Below are positions 1-8,020 of a DNA stretch of 42,199 nt, piece by piece; the stretch's first letter is position 1, and each line of letters starts with the position of its first letter. The stretch comes from Streptomyces sp. ISL-11. Its GTDB lineage: Bacteria; Actinomycetota; Actinomycetes; Streptomycetales; Streptomycetaceae. The notes beneath the pieces are model-generated. The model made no database searches, was not told the origin of the DNA, and worked only from the letters and a program-made list of their open reading frames with translations. A program made the position numbers and the translations under genes. Location of the stretch: positions 1 through 42,199 of the forward strand of contig NZ_JAGGOL010000033.1 in NCBI RefSeq assembly GCF_018614525.1. Direction: 5' to 3'.

Positions 1-1314
1 GGGCAGCTGTCGTTCGACGACGCCGCCGCGCCCGCGCCGGGCGGCGCCGCGCAGCCCGACCGGCTGCGCGTGGTCGCCTTCGGCGCCCGCCTGGAGCTGG
101 GCCCCGAGGACCTCAGGCGCATCCGCAACGCCGTCCTCGGCGGGACCGCGCCCATCAACCTGCTGCGCCCGCGCGCCCGCAGGCTGATCCTCGACGCCCT
201 GTGGTCCAGGGCGGGCGGCCCCAAGCGCTACACCGACCCCGAGCTCGCCGCCGAGGCCCGGCAGGCGTTCGACGAGGACATCTCCACCGAGGACGACTTC
301 CTCACCTTCCTCGCCGCCTGGTGGCCCGAGCTCTCCCCGCGCGGCGTCCTCGCCGCGATGGCCGACGAGCGCCGGCTCTCCCGCTGGTCGCGCCGGGTGC
401 TCAACCCGCGCGAGGTCCGCCTCATGGCGCGTTCCCTCAAGCGCCTGGACGCGCGCGGCCGCGGCCCGCTGTCCGTGCACGACGTGGCGCTCCTCGACGA
501 GCTGGAGACGCTGCTCGGCGCCCCGGCCCTCCCCAAGCGGCCGCGCGAGCTCGACCCGCTCGATCAGCTCACCGGGCTGGAGGAGCTCATGCCCCAGCGC
601 TCGGAGTCGCGCCGCGAGCGCGCCGAGCGGCTGGAGCGCGAGCGCCGCGACTACGCCCACGTCATCGTCGACGAGGCACAGGACCTGACGCCCATGCAGT
701 GGCGAATGGTGGGCCGCAGGGGCCGCACCGCCACCTGGACGATCGTCGGCGACCCGGCCCAGTCCTCCTGGTCCGACCCGGACGAGGCGGGCGCCGCCCG
801 CGACGAGGCGCTCGGCGCCCGCCAGCGCCGCCGCTTCCAGCTGACGGTGAACTACCGCAACCCCGCGGAGATCGCCGAGCTGGCGGCCAAGGTGCTGGCG
901 CTGGCCATGCCGGGCATGGAGTCCCCGGCGGCCGTCCGCTCCACCGGCGTCGAGCCCCGCTTCGCGGTGGCCGGCGCGGACCTCGGCGCCTCCGTGCGCG
1001 ACGAGGCGCTGCACCTGCTCGCGGACGTCGACGGCACGGTCGGCGTGGTCGTGCCGATGGGGCGCCGCGCCGAGGCGCGCGGCTGGCTGGCCGGACTCGG
1101 CGACCGGGTCGTGGTCCTGGGCAGCCTGGAGGCCAAGGGGCTGGAGTACGACGCGACGATCGTGGTCACGCCCGCCGAGATCGCGGACGAGTCCCCGGCG
1201 GGGTTGCGGGTGCTGTACGTGGCGCTGACGCGGGCCACCCAGCGGCTGACGGTGCTCTCGGGCGAGCGCGACGACCCGGACGGGGACGGGGTGCCGGACC
1301 TCCTGCGCGACTGA
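1..1314 (+). CDS. UvrD/HelD-type superfamily 1 ATPase, C-terminal part (5' end outside the window)
   Basis: The reading frame is open from base 1, so only the last 437 codons are present. Visible SF1 motifs are the Walker B-like VIVDEAQDLTPMQWRM, the motif III-like IVGDPAQSSW, the motif V-like GLEYDATIVV and the motif VI-like VLYVALTRATQRLTVL. Walker A must lie upstream of the window. The combination of a UvrD-like C-terminal ATPase with a charged Arg/Glu-rich insertion before the DEAQ motif fits actinobacterial HelD/UvrD-like ATPases. HelD proteins recycle RNA polymerase, while UvrD-like ones act on DNA; the fragment does not let me decide between them. The protein ends with an acidic tail. 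A short GC-rich stem with a T-run follows the stop. Confidence 0.8.
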   Translation, partial: GQLSFDDAAAPAPGGAAQPDRLRVVAFGARLELGPEDLRRIRNAVLGGTAPINLLRPRARRLILDALWSRAGGPKRYTDPELAAEARQAFDEDISTEDDFLTFLAAWWPELSPRGVLAAMADERRLSRWSRRVLNPREVRLMARSLKRLDARGRGPLSVHDVALLDELETLLGAPALPKRPRELDPLDQLTGLEELMPQRSESRRERAERLERERRDYAHVIVDEAQDLTPMQWRMVGRRGRTATWTIVGDPAQSSWSDPDEAGAARDEALGARQRRRFQLTVNYRNPAEIAELAAKVLALAMPGMESPAAVRSTGVEPRFAVAGADLGASVRDEALHLLADVDGTVGVVVPMGRRAEARGWLAGLGDRVVVLGSLEAKGLEYDATIVVTPAEIADESPAGLRVLYVALTRATQRLTVLSGERDDPDGDGVPDLLRD

Positions 1315-1338
1315 GCGGGCGGCCGTCCGCGGGGTTTT
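1315..1338 (+). terminator. weak stem-loop with T-run after the helicase gene
   Basis: Bases 1315-1320 can pair with 1325-1330 around the tetraloop GGCC (one G-T pair), followed by GGGGTTTT. The short stem and its overlap with the stop codon make this a weak terminator candidate. Confidence 0.3.
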
Positions 1339-1372
1339 CGGGCGCCGCCGGGACCGAACTTCCCCTACAGGA

Positions 1373-1400
1373 ATGACTTCCCGGAGGGGTTTGTTAGCCT
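1373..1400 (+). promoter_or_regulatory. candidate promoter for the malic enzyme transcript
   Basis: ATGACT (1373-1378) and TAGCCT (1395-1400) are separated by 16 bases and resemble the Streptomyces HrdB-type consensus; the -10 is a good match and the -35 a partial one. Transcription would start near 1407, leaving a 5' leader of about 325 bases before the malic enzyme start at 1733. Confidence 0.4.
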
Positions 1401-1732
1401 GGGTATGGCACCGGCTCGATCCAAGCCCCCGGGCCCAACCTTAGTCGCTTCGAGCGACCACTTGCCGCGAGGCGAGCATGGCGGGCCGGTGTCACCAGAC
1501 GTTCCGTACGGGCGTCCTTCCTCTCGGGAAAACCTCCGAGGGAAGGGCGCCCGTCGGCGTTCGTGCGGCAGGAGGCTCGCGAGAAGGCTCCCGTATTCCG
1601 GAAGGATCCTTCCGGAATATGGCCCTGGTTACCCCCTACTGACCGGTAGGTGCGACCATCGTTTCCCCACCCCATGGGCGCACCCATGGGACGTGCACAG
1701 AGTGAAACAAGGGAAAGCAGAGGAAGTCGGCC
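1401..1732 (+). promoter_or_regulatory. long structured 5' leader of the malic enzyme gene (candidate cis-regulatory RNA)
   Basis: This stretch has no convincing gene but holds several strong stem-loops. GTCGCT/AGCGAC pairs at 1444-1458. CTTGCC/GGCGAG closes a GCGA (GNRA-type) tetraloop at 1461-1476. A 19-pair imperfect stem with one bulge and one G-T pair spans 1508-1554 with the loop GAAAACCT at 1528-1535. A near-perfect palindrome spans 1591-1622. I do not recognise a known riboswitch class. A plausible ribosome site (GGAAG, about 1718-1722) precedes the ATG. The structures could be an attenuator, a metabolite-binding leader or, for the palindrome, a protein operator. Confidence 0.45.
1591..1622. 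repeat. perfect 26-base palindrome, extendable to 32 bases with one mismatch
   Basis: Bases 1594-1619 are an uninterrupted palindrome centred on GGATCC (1604-1609), with arms TATTCCGGAA and TTCCGGAATA. Two further pairs form outside a single G/T mismatch. It has no loop, which is unlike most intrinsic terminators and typical of a dimeric protein site or cruciform. It lies about 110 bases upstream of the malic enzyme start. Confidence 0.75.
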
Positions 1733-3166
1733 ATGGCAACGGCGCCAAGCGTCTCGTACTCGATGACGGTCCGGCTGGAGGTCCCCGCCAGCGGGACCGC
1801 GGTCAGCCAGCTCACCACGGCCGTGGAGTCCTCCGGCGGCTCGGTGACCGGTCTGGACGTCACCGCCTCGGGCCACGAGAAGCTGCGGATCGACGTGACC
1901 GTCGCCGCCACCTCCACCGCCCACGCCGACGAGATCGTGGAGAAGCTCCGCGGCATCGAGGGCGTCTCGCTGGGCAAGGTCTCCGACCGTACGTTCCTGA
2001 TGCACCTCGGCGGCAAGATCGAGATGGCGTCCAAGCACCCCATCCGCAACCGTGACGACCTCTCCATGATCTACACCCCGGGCGTCGCCCGCGTGTGCAT
2101 GGCGATCGCGGAGAACCCCGAGGACGCCCGGCGCCTGACCATCAAGCGCAACTCCGTCGCCGTCGTCACCGACGGCTCCGCCGTCCTCGGCCTCGGCAAC
2201 ATCGGCCCCAAGGCCGCGCTGCCGGTCATGGAGGGCAAGGCGGCCCTCTTCAAGCGCTTCGCCGGTATCGACGCCTGGCCGATCTGCCTGGACACCCAGG
2301 ACTCCGACGCCATCGTCGAGATCGTCAAGGCCATCGCCCCCGGCTTCGCGGGCATCAACCTGGAGGACATCTCCGCGCCGCGCTGCTTCGAGATCGAGGC
2401 CCGGCTGCGCGAGGCCCTCGACATCCCCGTCTTCCACGACGACCAGCACGGCACCGCCATTGTCGTCCTCGCCGCGCTGACCAACGCGCTGCGCGTGGTC
2501 GAGAAGGCCATCGGTGACGTACGGGTCGTCATGTCCGGCGCGGGCGCGGCCGGTACGGCCATCCTGAAGCTGCTGATCGCCGCCGGCGTCAAGCACGCGG
2601 TCGTCGCCGACATCCACGGCGTCGTGCACGCCGACCGCCACGACCTGGTCGCGGCGAGCCCGGAGTCCGCGCTGCGGTGGATCGCCGACAACACCAACCC
2701 CGAGGGCATCACCGGCACGCTGAAGGAGGCCGTGCACGGCGCCGACGTCTTCATCGGCGTCTCGGCCCCCAACGTCCTGACCGGCGAGGACGTGGCCGCG
2801 ATGGCCGACGGCGCGATCGTCTTCGCGCTCGCCAACCCCGACCCCGAGGTGGAGCCGGCGATCGCCCGCCAGACCGCCGCCGTGGTCGCCACCGGCCGCT
2901 CGGACTTTCCCAACCAGATCAACAACGTGCTGGTCTTCCCGGGCGTCTTCCGCGGCCTGCTGGACGCCCAGTCCCGCACCGTCAACACCGAGATGATGCT
3001 GGCCGCCGCGGGCGCCCTGGCGAACGTCGTGGGCGGGGACGAGCTCAACGCGAACTACATCATCCCCAGCGTCTTCAACGAGAAGGTCGCCGGAGCCGTC
3101 GCGGGTGCCGTCCGGGAGGCCGCGAAGGCCGCCGGAGCGGCTGTGACGGGCACCACGACCGTCTGA
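1733..3166 (+). CDS. ACT-domain NAD-dependent malic enzyme
   Basis: This enzyme oxidatively decarboxylates malate to pyruvate in the cytoplasm, linking the TCA cycle to pyruvate. Residues ~8-85 look like a beta-alpha-beta ACT domain, a possible allosteric module absent from minimal malic enzymes. The malic core follows: SMIYTPGVARVC with catalytic Tyr114, VMEGKAALFK with the conserved Lys169, the metal ligands in NLEDISAPR (211-212) and FHDDQHGTA (236-237), and a Rossmann loop GAGAAG (269-274). The second beta strand ends in an Asp (VVADIHG), which favours NAD over NADP. At 477 residues it is longer than ACT-less homologues by the size of the extra domain. The ATG at 1733 has GGAAG upstream. 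It ends in a UUCG-capped terminator. Confidence 0.93.
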   Translation: MATAPSVSYSMTVRLEVPASGTAVSQLTTAVESSGGSVTGLDVTASGHEKLRIDVTVAATSTAHADEIVEKLRGIEGVSLGKVSDRTFLMHLGGKIEMASKHPIRNRDDLSMIYTPGVARVCMAIAENPEDARRLTIKRNSVAVVTDGSAVLGLGNIGPKAALPVMEGKAALFKRFAGIDAWPICLDTQDSDAIVEIVKAIAPGFAGINLEDISAPRCFEIEARLREALDIPVFHDDQHGTAIVVLAALTNALRVVEKAIGDVRVVMSGAGAAGTAILKLLIAAGVKHAVVADIHGVVHADRHDLVAASPESALRWIADNTNPEGITGTLKEAVHGADVFIGVSAPNVLTGEDVAAMADGAIVFALANPDPEVEPAIARQTAAVVATGRSDFPNQINNVLVFPGVFRGLLDAQSRTVNTEMMLAAAGALANVVGGDELNANYIIPSVFNEKVAGAVAGAVREAAKAAGAAVTGTTTV

Positions 3167-3175
3167 CGACGGCGC

Positions 3176-3199
3176 GTCGCGGGCCTTCGGGCCCGCGAC
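3176..3199 (+). terminator. malic enzyme terminator hairpin with TTCG loop
   Basis: A perfect ten-pair stem GTCGCGGGCC/GGCCCGCGAC encloses a TTCG tetraloop, starting nine bases after the stop codon. No T-run follows, as is common in Streptomyces. Confidence 0.7.
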
Positions 3200-3292
3200 C
3201 TGCCCATAAGGTGACGGGCAGAAATCAGGCCGCGGAAATGCGGCTGTATCCGAGGCTGTGCCGCTTTCCGTGTGACTCTCCAGGGTGCCGGA

Positions 3293-3323
3293 TTGGCTTT
3301 CCCGCCACTGGTGGGGGCAGGAT
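3293..3323 (+). promoter_or_regulatory. candidate promoter for hupA
   Basis: TTGGCT (3293-3298) and CAGGAT (3318-3323) are spaced by 19 bases and resemble the HrdB consensus; the leader to the HU start would be about 110 bases. Confidence 0.35.
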
Positions 3324-3439
3324 GCGTAACCGGGCGCGAGGGTCTGGCAACAGACCCGGGTCCGGGGACTGTCCGAGGGCCCTGGCAGCATCGGCTTCGA
3401 TCTCACGCCTCAATGGCAAGAAGAACACGGGAGTACAAC

Positions 3440-3721
3440 ATGAACCGCAGTGAGCTGGTGGCCGCGCTGGCCGACCGCGCCGAGGTGACCCGCAAGGACG
3501 CCGACGCCGTTCTGGCCGCGCTCGCCGAGACCGTCGGCGAGATCGTCGCCAAGGGCGACGAGAAGGTCACCATCCCCGGCTTCCTGACCTTCGAGCGCAC
3601 CCACCGTGCCGCTCGCACCGCTCGTAACCCGCAGACGGGCGAGCCGATCCAGATCGCTGCCGGTTACAGCGTGAAGGTCTCCGCGGGCTCCAAGCTCAAG
3701 GAAGCCGCCAAGGGCAAGTAA
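3440..3721 (+). CDS. hupA: HU-family histone-like DNA-binding protein
   Basis: HU proteins bend and compact DNA as dimers in the nucleoid. The 93-residue product begins MNRSELVAALADRAEVTRKD and contains the HU signature around IPGFLTFERTHRAARTARNP (residues ~49-68), where the beta-arm Pro (RNPQTG) inserts into the minor groove. The length equals that of the vegetative Streptomyces HU; it lacks the long Lys/Ala C-terminal tail of the second Streptomyces HU (HupS), so this is the HupA type. The ATG at 3440 has GGGAG eight bases upstream. An upstream in-frame extension from 3272 is not needed. It is a monocistronic gene closed by a strong terminator. Confidence 0.95.
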   Translation: MNRSELVAALADRAEVTRKDADAVLAALAETVGEIVAKGDEKVTIPGFLTFERTHRAARTARNPQTGEPIQIAAGYSVKVSAGSKLKEAAKGK

Positions 3722-3737
3722 GTCCCTTGACAGCGCG

Positions 3738-3772
3738 AAGGGCGGCCACCCCTGGGGGGTGGCCGCCCTTTC
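3738..3772 (+). terminator. strong hupA terminator
   Basis: A perfect 15-pair stem (3738-3752 with 3756-3770) with a three-base loop TGG is followed by a short T run. It begins 16 bases after the hupA stop. Confidence 0.85.
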
Positions 3773-3861
3773 GGTTGCTCCGGGCGTGTGCGGGTGCGCC
3801 CTGAGGGGCCTGGAGGGGCTGTAGGGGCCCTACGGGGCGTCAGGAGCGCTGGAGTGCACGA

Positions 3862-3901
3862 AAGCGCCTGTACGGGCCTTGAATGGCTCGTACAGGCGCT
3901 T
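3862..3901 (-). terminator. murA-side terminator hairpin between convergent genes
   Basis: Arms 3862-3874 and 3889-3901 pair perfectly over 13 bases, and the stem continues with four more pairs (one G-T) to a TTGAAT loop. It lies just past the murA stop on the minus strand and could work in both directions. Confidence 0.65.
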
Positions 3902-3988
3902 ACGGGGCGTCAGACGGCGTTGCCGGGCAACGACTCGGCTTGTCCGGGACCCCCAGCCGGGCGTGGGTCCGGCCGGGGATGCGGTCCG

Positions 3989-5329
3989 TCAGGCCGCCGA
4001 ACCGCCCGGGAGTTCCACGTTCGCGCCCAGAGACTTCAGCTTCTCCATGAAGTTCTCGTAGCCGCGGTTGATCAGGTCGATGCCGTGGACACGCGACGTG
4101 CCCTGCGCCGCCAGCGCCGCGATCAGGTACGAGAAGCCACCGCGCAGGTCGGGAATGACCAGGTCGGCGCCCTGCAGCTTCGTGGGGCCGGAGACGACCG
4201 CCGAGTGCAGGAAGTTGCGCTGGCCGAAGCGGCAGGCGGACCCGCCGAGGCACTCGCGGTAGAGCTGGATGTGCGCGCCCATCTGGTTGAGCGCGGACGT
4301 GAAGCCGAGGCGGGACTCGTACACCGTCTCGTGGACGATGGACAGGCCCGCCGCCTGCGTCAGGGCCACGACCAGCGGCTGCTGCCAGTCCGTCTGGAAG
4401 CCGGGGTGGACGTCGGTCTCCAGCGCGATCGCGTTGAGCGGGCCGCCCGGGTGCCAGAAGCGGATGCCCTCGTCGTCGATCTCGAAGGCGCCGCCGACCT
4501 TGCGGTAGGTGTTGAGGAAGGTCATCATCGACCGCTGCTGCGCGCCGCGGACGTAGATGTTGCCCTCGGTGGCCAGCGCCGCCGACGCCCAGGAGGCCGC
4601 CTCCAGGCGGTCCGGGAGCGCGCGGTGGTTGTAACCGCTGAGCGAGTCCACACCGGTGATGCGGATGGTGCGGTCGGTGTCCATGGAGATGATCGCGCCC
4701 ATCTTCTGCAGTACGCAGATGAGGTCCTCGATCTCCGGCTCGACGGCCGCGTTGGACAGCTCGGTGACGCCCTCCGCCAGGACGGCGGTCAGCAGCACCT
4801 GCTCGGTCGAGCCGACCGACGGGTACGGCAGGCGGATCTTGCAGCCGCGCAGCCGCTGCGGGGCCTCCAGGTACTGGCCGCCCTCGCGCTTCTCGATCGT
4901 CGCGCCGAACTGGCGCAGCACCTCGAAGTGGAAGTCGATCGGCCGTCCGCCGATGTCACAGCCGCCCAGGCCCGGGATGAACGCGTGGCCCAGCCGGTGC
5001 AGCAGCGGGCCGCAGAACAGGATCGGGATCCGCGAGGAGCCGGCGTGCGCGTCGATGTCGGCGACGTTGGCGCTCTCCACGTGGGAGGGGTCCAGGATCA
5101 GCTCGCCGGGCTCGTCGCCGGGGCGCACGGTGACGCCGTGCAGCTGGAGCAGGCCCCGGACGACGCGCACGTCGCGGATGTCGGGGACATTGCGCAGCCG
5201 GCTGGGTCCGCTGCCGAGCAGCGCGGCGACCATGGCCTTCGGCACGAGGTTCTTCGCGCCGCGGACACGGATCTCGCCCTCGAGCGGGGTGCCGCCGTGG
5301 ACAAGCAGTACATCGTCAGGGCCGGTCAT
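3989..5329 (-). CDS. murA: UDP-N-acetylglucosamine 1-carboxyvinyltransferase (MurA)
   Basis: MurA transfers enolpyruvate from PEP to UDP-GlcNAc, the first committed step of peptidoglycan synthesis, in the cytoplasm. The 446-residue product starts MTGPDDVLLVHGGTPLEGEI. It has the substrate-binding RGAKN (residues 23-27, Lys26/Asn27) and the catalytic loop GGCDIGGRPID with Cys124, the residue alkylated by fosfomycin; mycobacterial MurA has Asp there, so this enzyme should be fosfomycin-sensitive at the target level. I chose the ATG at 5329 because homologues start at this point and AGGA lies upstream; the open frame runs 25 codons further without support. The gene is convergent with hupA and divergent from the yqgE-type gene. 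Confidence 0.95.
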   Translation of the reverse strand: MTGPDDVLLVHGGTPLEGEIRVRGAKNLVPKAMVAALLGSGPSRLRNVPDIRDVRVVRGLLQLHGVTVRPGDEPGELILDPSHVESANVADIDAHAGSSRIPILFCGPLLHRLGHAFIPGLGGCDIGGRPIDFHFEVLRQFGATIEKREGGQYLEAPQRLRGCKIRLPYPSVGSTEQVLLTAVLAEGVTELSNAAVEPEIEDLICVLQKMGAIISMDTDRTIRITGVDSLSGYNHRALPDRLEAASWASAALATEGNIYVRGAQQRSMMTFLNTYRKVGGAFEIDDEGIRFWHPGGPLNAIALETDVHPGFQTDWQQPLVVALTQAAGLSIVHETVYESRLGFTSALNQMGAHIQLYRECLGGSACRFGQRNFLHSAVVSGPTKLQGADLVIPDLRGGFSYLIAALAAQGTSRVHGIDLINRGYENFMEKLKSLGANVELPGGSAA

Positions 5330-5548
5330 GGATCTCGCGTTCCTGGAGTTGGGCAGGGGGCAAGAAGAAAGGGTAATGCGACCGGAGGGCCTTCCTGCAT
5401 GCACGAGGGGGCTCCAGCCATGTCATGGATTGGCAACAACACGCTGTGTTAATGGAATGGTCGCTACCGGTTATCGGCGCGGCGAGCCCTTTCCGCTGGA
5501 CTTGCCGTCCACCCTCCGCCCGGGCCCGAAATGCGGGATCATGTGCCC

Positions 5549-6139
5549 ATGTCCGAGGTGTCCTCGCTCACAGGACGGCTGCTTGTCGCGACACCGGCGC
5601 TCGCCGACCCCAATTTCGACCGTGCGGTGGTGCTGCTCCTCGATCACGACGAGGAGGGCTCCCTCGGCGTGATCCTCAACCGTCCCACGCCCGTGGGCGT
5701 GGCCGACATCCTGGAATCCTGGGCGGCCCTCGCCGGCGAGCCGGGGGTGGTCTTCCAGGGCGGTCCCGTCTCGCTGGACTCGGCGCTGGGCGTGGGCGTG
5801 GTGCCGGGGGAGGCCCACGAGAAGGGTGAGCCGGCCGCCGGCGACGGCCCGCTCGGCTGGCGGCGCGTGCACGGCGCCATCGGGCTGGTGGACCTGGAGG
5901 CCCCGCCGGAGCTGCTCGCGGCGGCGCTGGGCTCGCTGCGGATCTTCGCCGGCTACGCGGGCTGGGGCCCCGGCCAGCTGGAGGACGAGCTCGTCGAGGG
6001 CGCCTGGTACGTGGTCGAGTCCGAGCCGGGCGACGTCTCCTCGCCCGATCCGGGCCAGCTGTGGCGCGCGGTGCTGCGGCGCCAGCGCAACGAACTGGCC
6101 ATGGTCGCCACCTACCCCGACGACCCCAGCCTCAACTGA
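5549..6139 (+). CDS. YqgE/AlgH-family protein (DUF179)
   Basis: The product is a 196-residue member of the UPF0301/YqgE/AlgH family, a conserved fold of unknown biochemical function; AlgH was first linked to alginate regulation in Pseudomonas. Family hallmarks are SLTGRLLVATPALADPNF at the N-terminus, GSLGVILNRPT, VFQGGPVS and GYAGWGPGQLEDEL. Three close ATGs exist (5531, 5541 out of frame, 5549). I prefer 5549, which gives the family-typical start MSEVSSLTG. A possible -10 GATCAT ends six bases before it, which would give a leaderless mRNA. Confidence 0.88.
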   Translation: MSEVSSLTGRLLVATPALADPNFDRAVVLLLDHDEEGSLGVILNRPTPVGVADILESWAALAGEPGVVFQGGPVSLDSALGVGVVPGEAHEKGEPAAGDGPLGWRRVHGAIGLVDLEAPPELLAAALGSLRIFAGYAGWGPGQLEDELVEGAWYVVESEPGDVSSPDPGQLWRAVLRRQRNELAMVATYPDDPSLN

Positions 6140-6221
6140 CGCGGGGCCGCCCGCGCGGCCTGGCGGCCGACACTCCCCGGGGCTCAGCTGATGGCGCCGC
6201 ACCCCAGTACTCTTGGAAACC

Positions 6222-6512
6222 ATGAGCACTCTTGAGCCCGAGCGCGGGGCAGGGACCGGCACCCTCGTAGAGCCGACGCCGCAGGTGTCGCACGGCGACG
6301 GCGACCACGAGCGCTACGCCCATTACGTCCAGAAGGACAAGATCATGGAGAGCGCGCTCTCCGGATCCCCGGTGGTCGCCCTGTGCGGCAAGGTCTGGGT
6401 CCCCGGGCGCGACCCGAAGAAGTACCCGGTCTGCCCCATGTGCAAGGAGATCTTCGAGGGCATGGGCGCCGGCGGCGACAAGGACAAGGGCGGCAAGGGC
6501 GACAAGAAGTAG
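6222..6512 (+). CDS. small DUF3039 protein, probably zinc-binding
   Basis: The product has 96 residues with an acidic N-terminus, a central conserved block YAHYVQKDKIMES and then CGKVWVPGRDPKKYPVCPMC. His34, Cys55, Cys71 and Cys74 could bind one zinc ion. The tail (GGDKDKGGKGDKK) is charged and probably disordered. This matches the actinobacterial DUF3039 family, whose function is unknown. I chose the ATG at 6222 over the in-frame TTG three codons earlier. A TACTCT (6208-6213) lies close upstream, so the mRNA may have almost no leader. It is followed by a strong terminator. Confidence 0.85.
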   Translation: MSTLEPERGAGTGTLVEPTPQVSHGDGDHERYAHYVQKDKIMESALSGSPVVALCGKVWVPGRDPKKYPVCPMCKEIFEGMGAGGDKDKGGKGDKK

Positions 6513-6557
6513 CCCACCTCCCTCCCCTTCTCCCTCCGGATCCTCCTCCCGGATTCC

Positions 6558-6595
6558 ACGGCCCCCGGAGCGCGTCACCGCGCTCCGGGGGCCGT
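6558..6595 (+). terminator. terminator of the DUF3039 gene
   Basis: A perfect 17-pair GC-rich stem (6558-6574 with 6579-6595) has the four-base loop TCAC and separates this gene from the sugar-transport operon. Confidence 0.85.
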
Positions 6596-6601
6596 TCGCT
6601 C

Positions 6602-6630
6602 TTGTCGGGCCGGGCGACGGCCCTTAATCT
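6602..6630 (+). promoter_or_regulatory. promoter of the sugar ABC transporter operon
   Basis: TTGTCG (6602-6607) and TAATCT (6625-6630) have the ideal 17-base spacing. The predicted start is near 6637, about 64 bases before the first gene. Confidence 0.6.
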
Positions 6631-6656
6631 CCTCTCAGTTGTGCAGAGCGAAACGC

Positions 6657-6677
6657 GCGTTGCGCATGTTGCAACGC
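6657..6677. promoter_or_regulatory. candidate operator GCGTTGC-N7-GCAACGC
   Basis: A perfect inverted repeat with 7-base arms lies just downstream of the predicted transcription start of the sugar operon, the position of a repressor site. It does not resemble the DasR site. A LacI- or ROK-type regulator is possible, but no regulator gene is adjacent. Confidence 0.5.
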
Positions 6678-6700
6678 CCTGTGATGTGGGAGGGGAGCCC

Positions 6701-8020
6701 ATGGCGTCACAGCCGTCGCCCTGCGCCCGGATCCGGGCCTCGGCCCTGGCCGGACTCCTCGTCCTCGCCCTGCTCGCGGGCGCCGCGGCCTGCGCGCCCT
6801 CGACCGCCCGCCCCGCCGGGGGAGGCGACCGGGCGACCGGCACCCTGCGGATCTGGCTCTTCCGCGAGGTCGACAACCGGCCCAAGGCGGCCGTCGTCGA
6901 CAGGGCCGTCGCGGCCTTCCTCCGCGACCACCGCGGGGTACGGGCCGACGTCACCTACATCCCCGTCGAGTCCCGCGCCCAGAGGATCAAGGCCGCGCTC
7001 AACGATCCCCGGAGCGCTCCCGACCTCGTCGAGTACGGCAACACCGACACCGCCGGCTATGTGAAGGACGGCGGGCTGGCCGACGTCACGGCCGACTTCG
7101 CCGCATGGCCCGACGCCCGGGACACCGACCCCGCGGCCCGCCGCTCGGTGACCGTGGACGGAAAGATCTACGGCGCCCCGCTGTTCGTGGGCGTACGGGC
7201 GCTGTACTACCGCACCGACGTCTTCCGCGACCTCGGCCTGCGGCCGCCCCGCACCCTGGCGGAGCTCGCCGCCACCGCCCGGCGCGTCCACGAGGCGCGG
7301 CCGCGGCTGTACGGGCTCGCCGTCGGCGGCGCGTACACCTACGGCGCCCTGCCGTTCCTGTGGGCGCACGGCGGCGACCTCGCCCGGAAGAAGGGCCGGC
7401 GCTACACCTCCGCCCTCACCGGCGGGGAGGCGAAGAAGGGCATCGTCGCCTACACCGCGCTCTTCGGCGACCACAACTGCCCACCGAGCACCTGCGCGCA
7501 GATGGGCGGCAACGCCACCGTCGAGGCGTTCGCGTCCGGCAAGGCCGCCATGGCCATCGGCGGCGACTTCAGCCACCGGGCCGTGGAGAACGGGAAGGTC
7601 AAGGGCGCCTACGCGGTCGTACCGCTGCCCGGCCTGCGAGAGGGACAGATCGCGCCGGCCTTCGCGGGCGGGAACAACCTCGGCGTACTCAAGAGCAGCT
7701 CCCACCGCACCCTCGCCGTCGGCCTGATGCGGACGCTCACCGGCAAGCACACCCAGGCCGAACTCTTCGACGCCATGGGCTTTCTGCCCACCTACACCGA
7801 CGTGCGCCGTGCGGCGGCCCGCCGCGAGCCCTTCGTGGCGCCCTTCGTGAAGACCCTCGACGCCGGCGCCGCGTTCGTCCCCACCACACCCGCCTGGGCC
7901 GCCATCGACGCCGGGCAGGTGCTGCCGGTCATGTTCCAGGAGATCGTGAGCGGCCGCAGGAGCGTGGACGACGCGGCGGCGCGGGCCGCCAAGAAGATGA
8001 ACGAGGCGTTCCGCGGATGA
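6701..8020 (+). CDS. extracellular sugar-binding lipoprotein of an ABC transporter
   Basis: This 439-residue protein is the solute receptor of a carbohydrate (CUT1-type) ABC importer. It has a twin-Arg-free signal sequence with a hydrophobic segment (residues ~13-30) and a lipobox ending at Cys31 (GAAAC), so it is predicted to be anchored to the outer face of the membrane. The mature part has the family-1 extracellular binding fold, with TLRIWLFREVDN at the start and GKAAMAIGGDFS in the second lobe. A GGGAGGGG ribosome site precedes the ATG. It overlaps the next gene by ATGA. The downstream GH20 enzyme suggests a ligand containing N-acetylhexosamine; the exact sugar is not readable. Confidence 0.9.
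   Translation: MASQPSPCARIRASALAGLLVLALLAGAAACAPSTARPAGGGDRATGTLRIWLFREVDNRPKAAVVDRAVAAFLRDHRGVRADVTYIPVESRAQRIKAALNDPRSAPDLVEYGNTDTAGYVKDGGLADVTADFAAWPDARDTDPAARRSVTVDGKIYGAPLFVGVRALYYRTDVFRDLGLRPPRTLAELAATARRVHEARPRLYGLAVGGAYTYGALPFLWAHGGDLARKKGRRYTSALTGGEAKKGIVAYTALFGDHNCPPSTCAQMGGNATVEAFASGKAAMAIGGDFSHRAVENGKVKGAYAVVPLPGLREGQIAPAFAGGNNLGVLKSSSHRTLAVGLMRTLTGKHTQAELFDAMGFLPTYTDVRRAAARREPFVAPFVKTLDAGAAFVPTTPAWAAIDAGQVLPVMFQEIVSGRRSVDDAAARAAKKMNEAFRG

Noticed and set aside
1405..2055. Plus-strand open frame across the malic enzyme leader
   Set aside because: No ribosome site, Arg-rich composition, and it continues out of frame into the malic enzyme gene.
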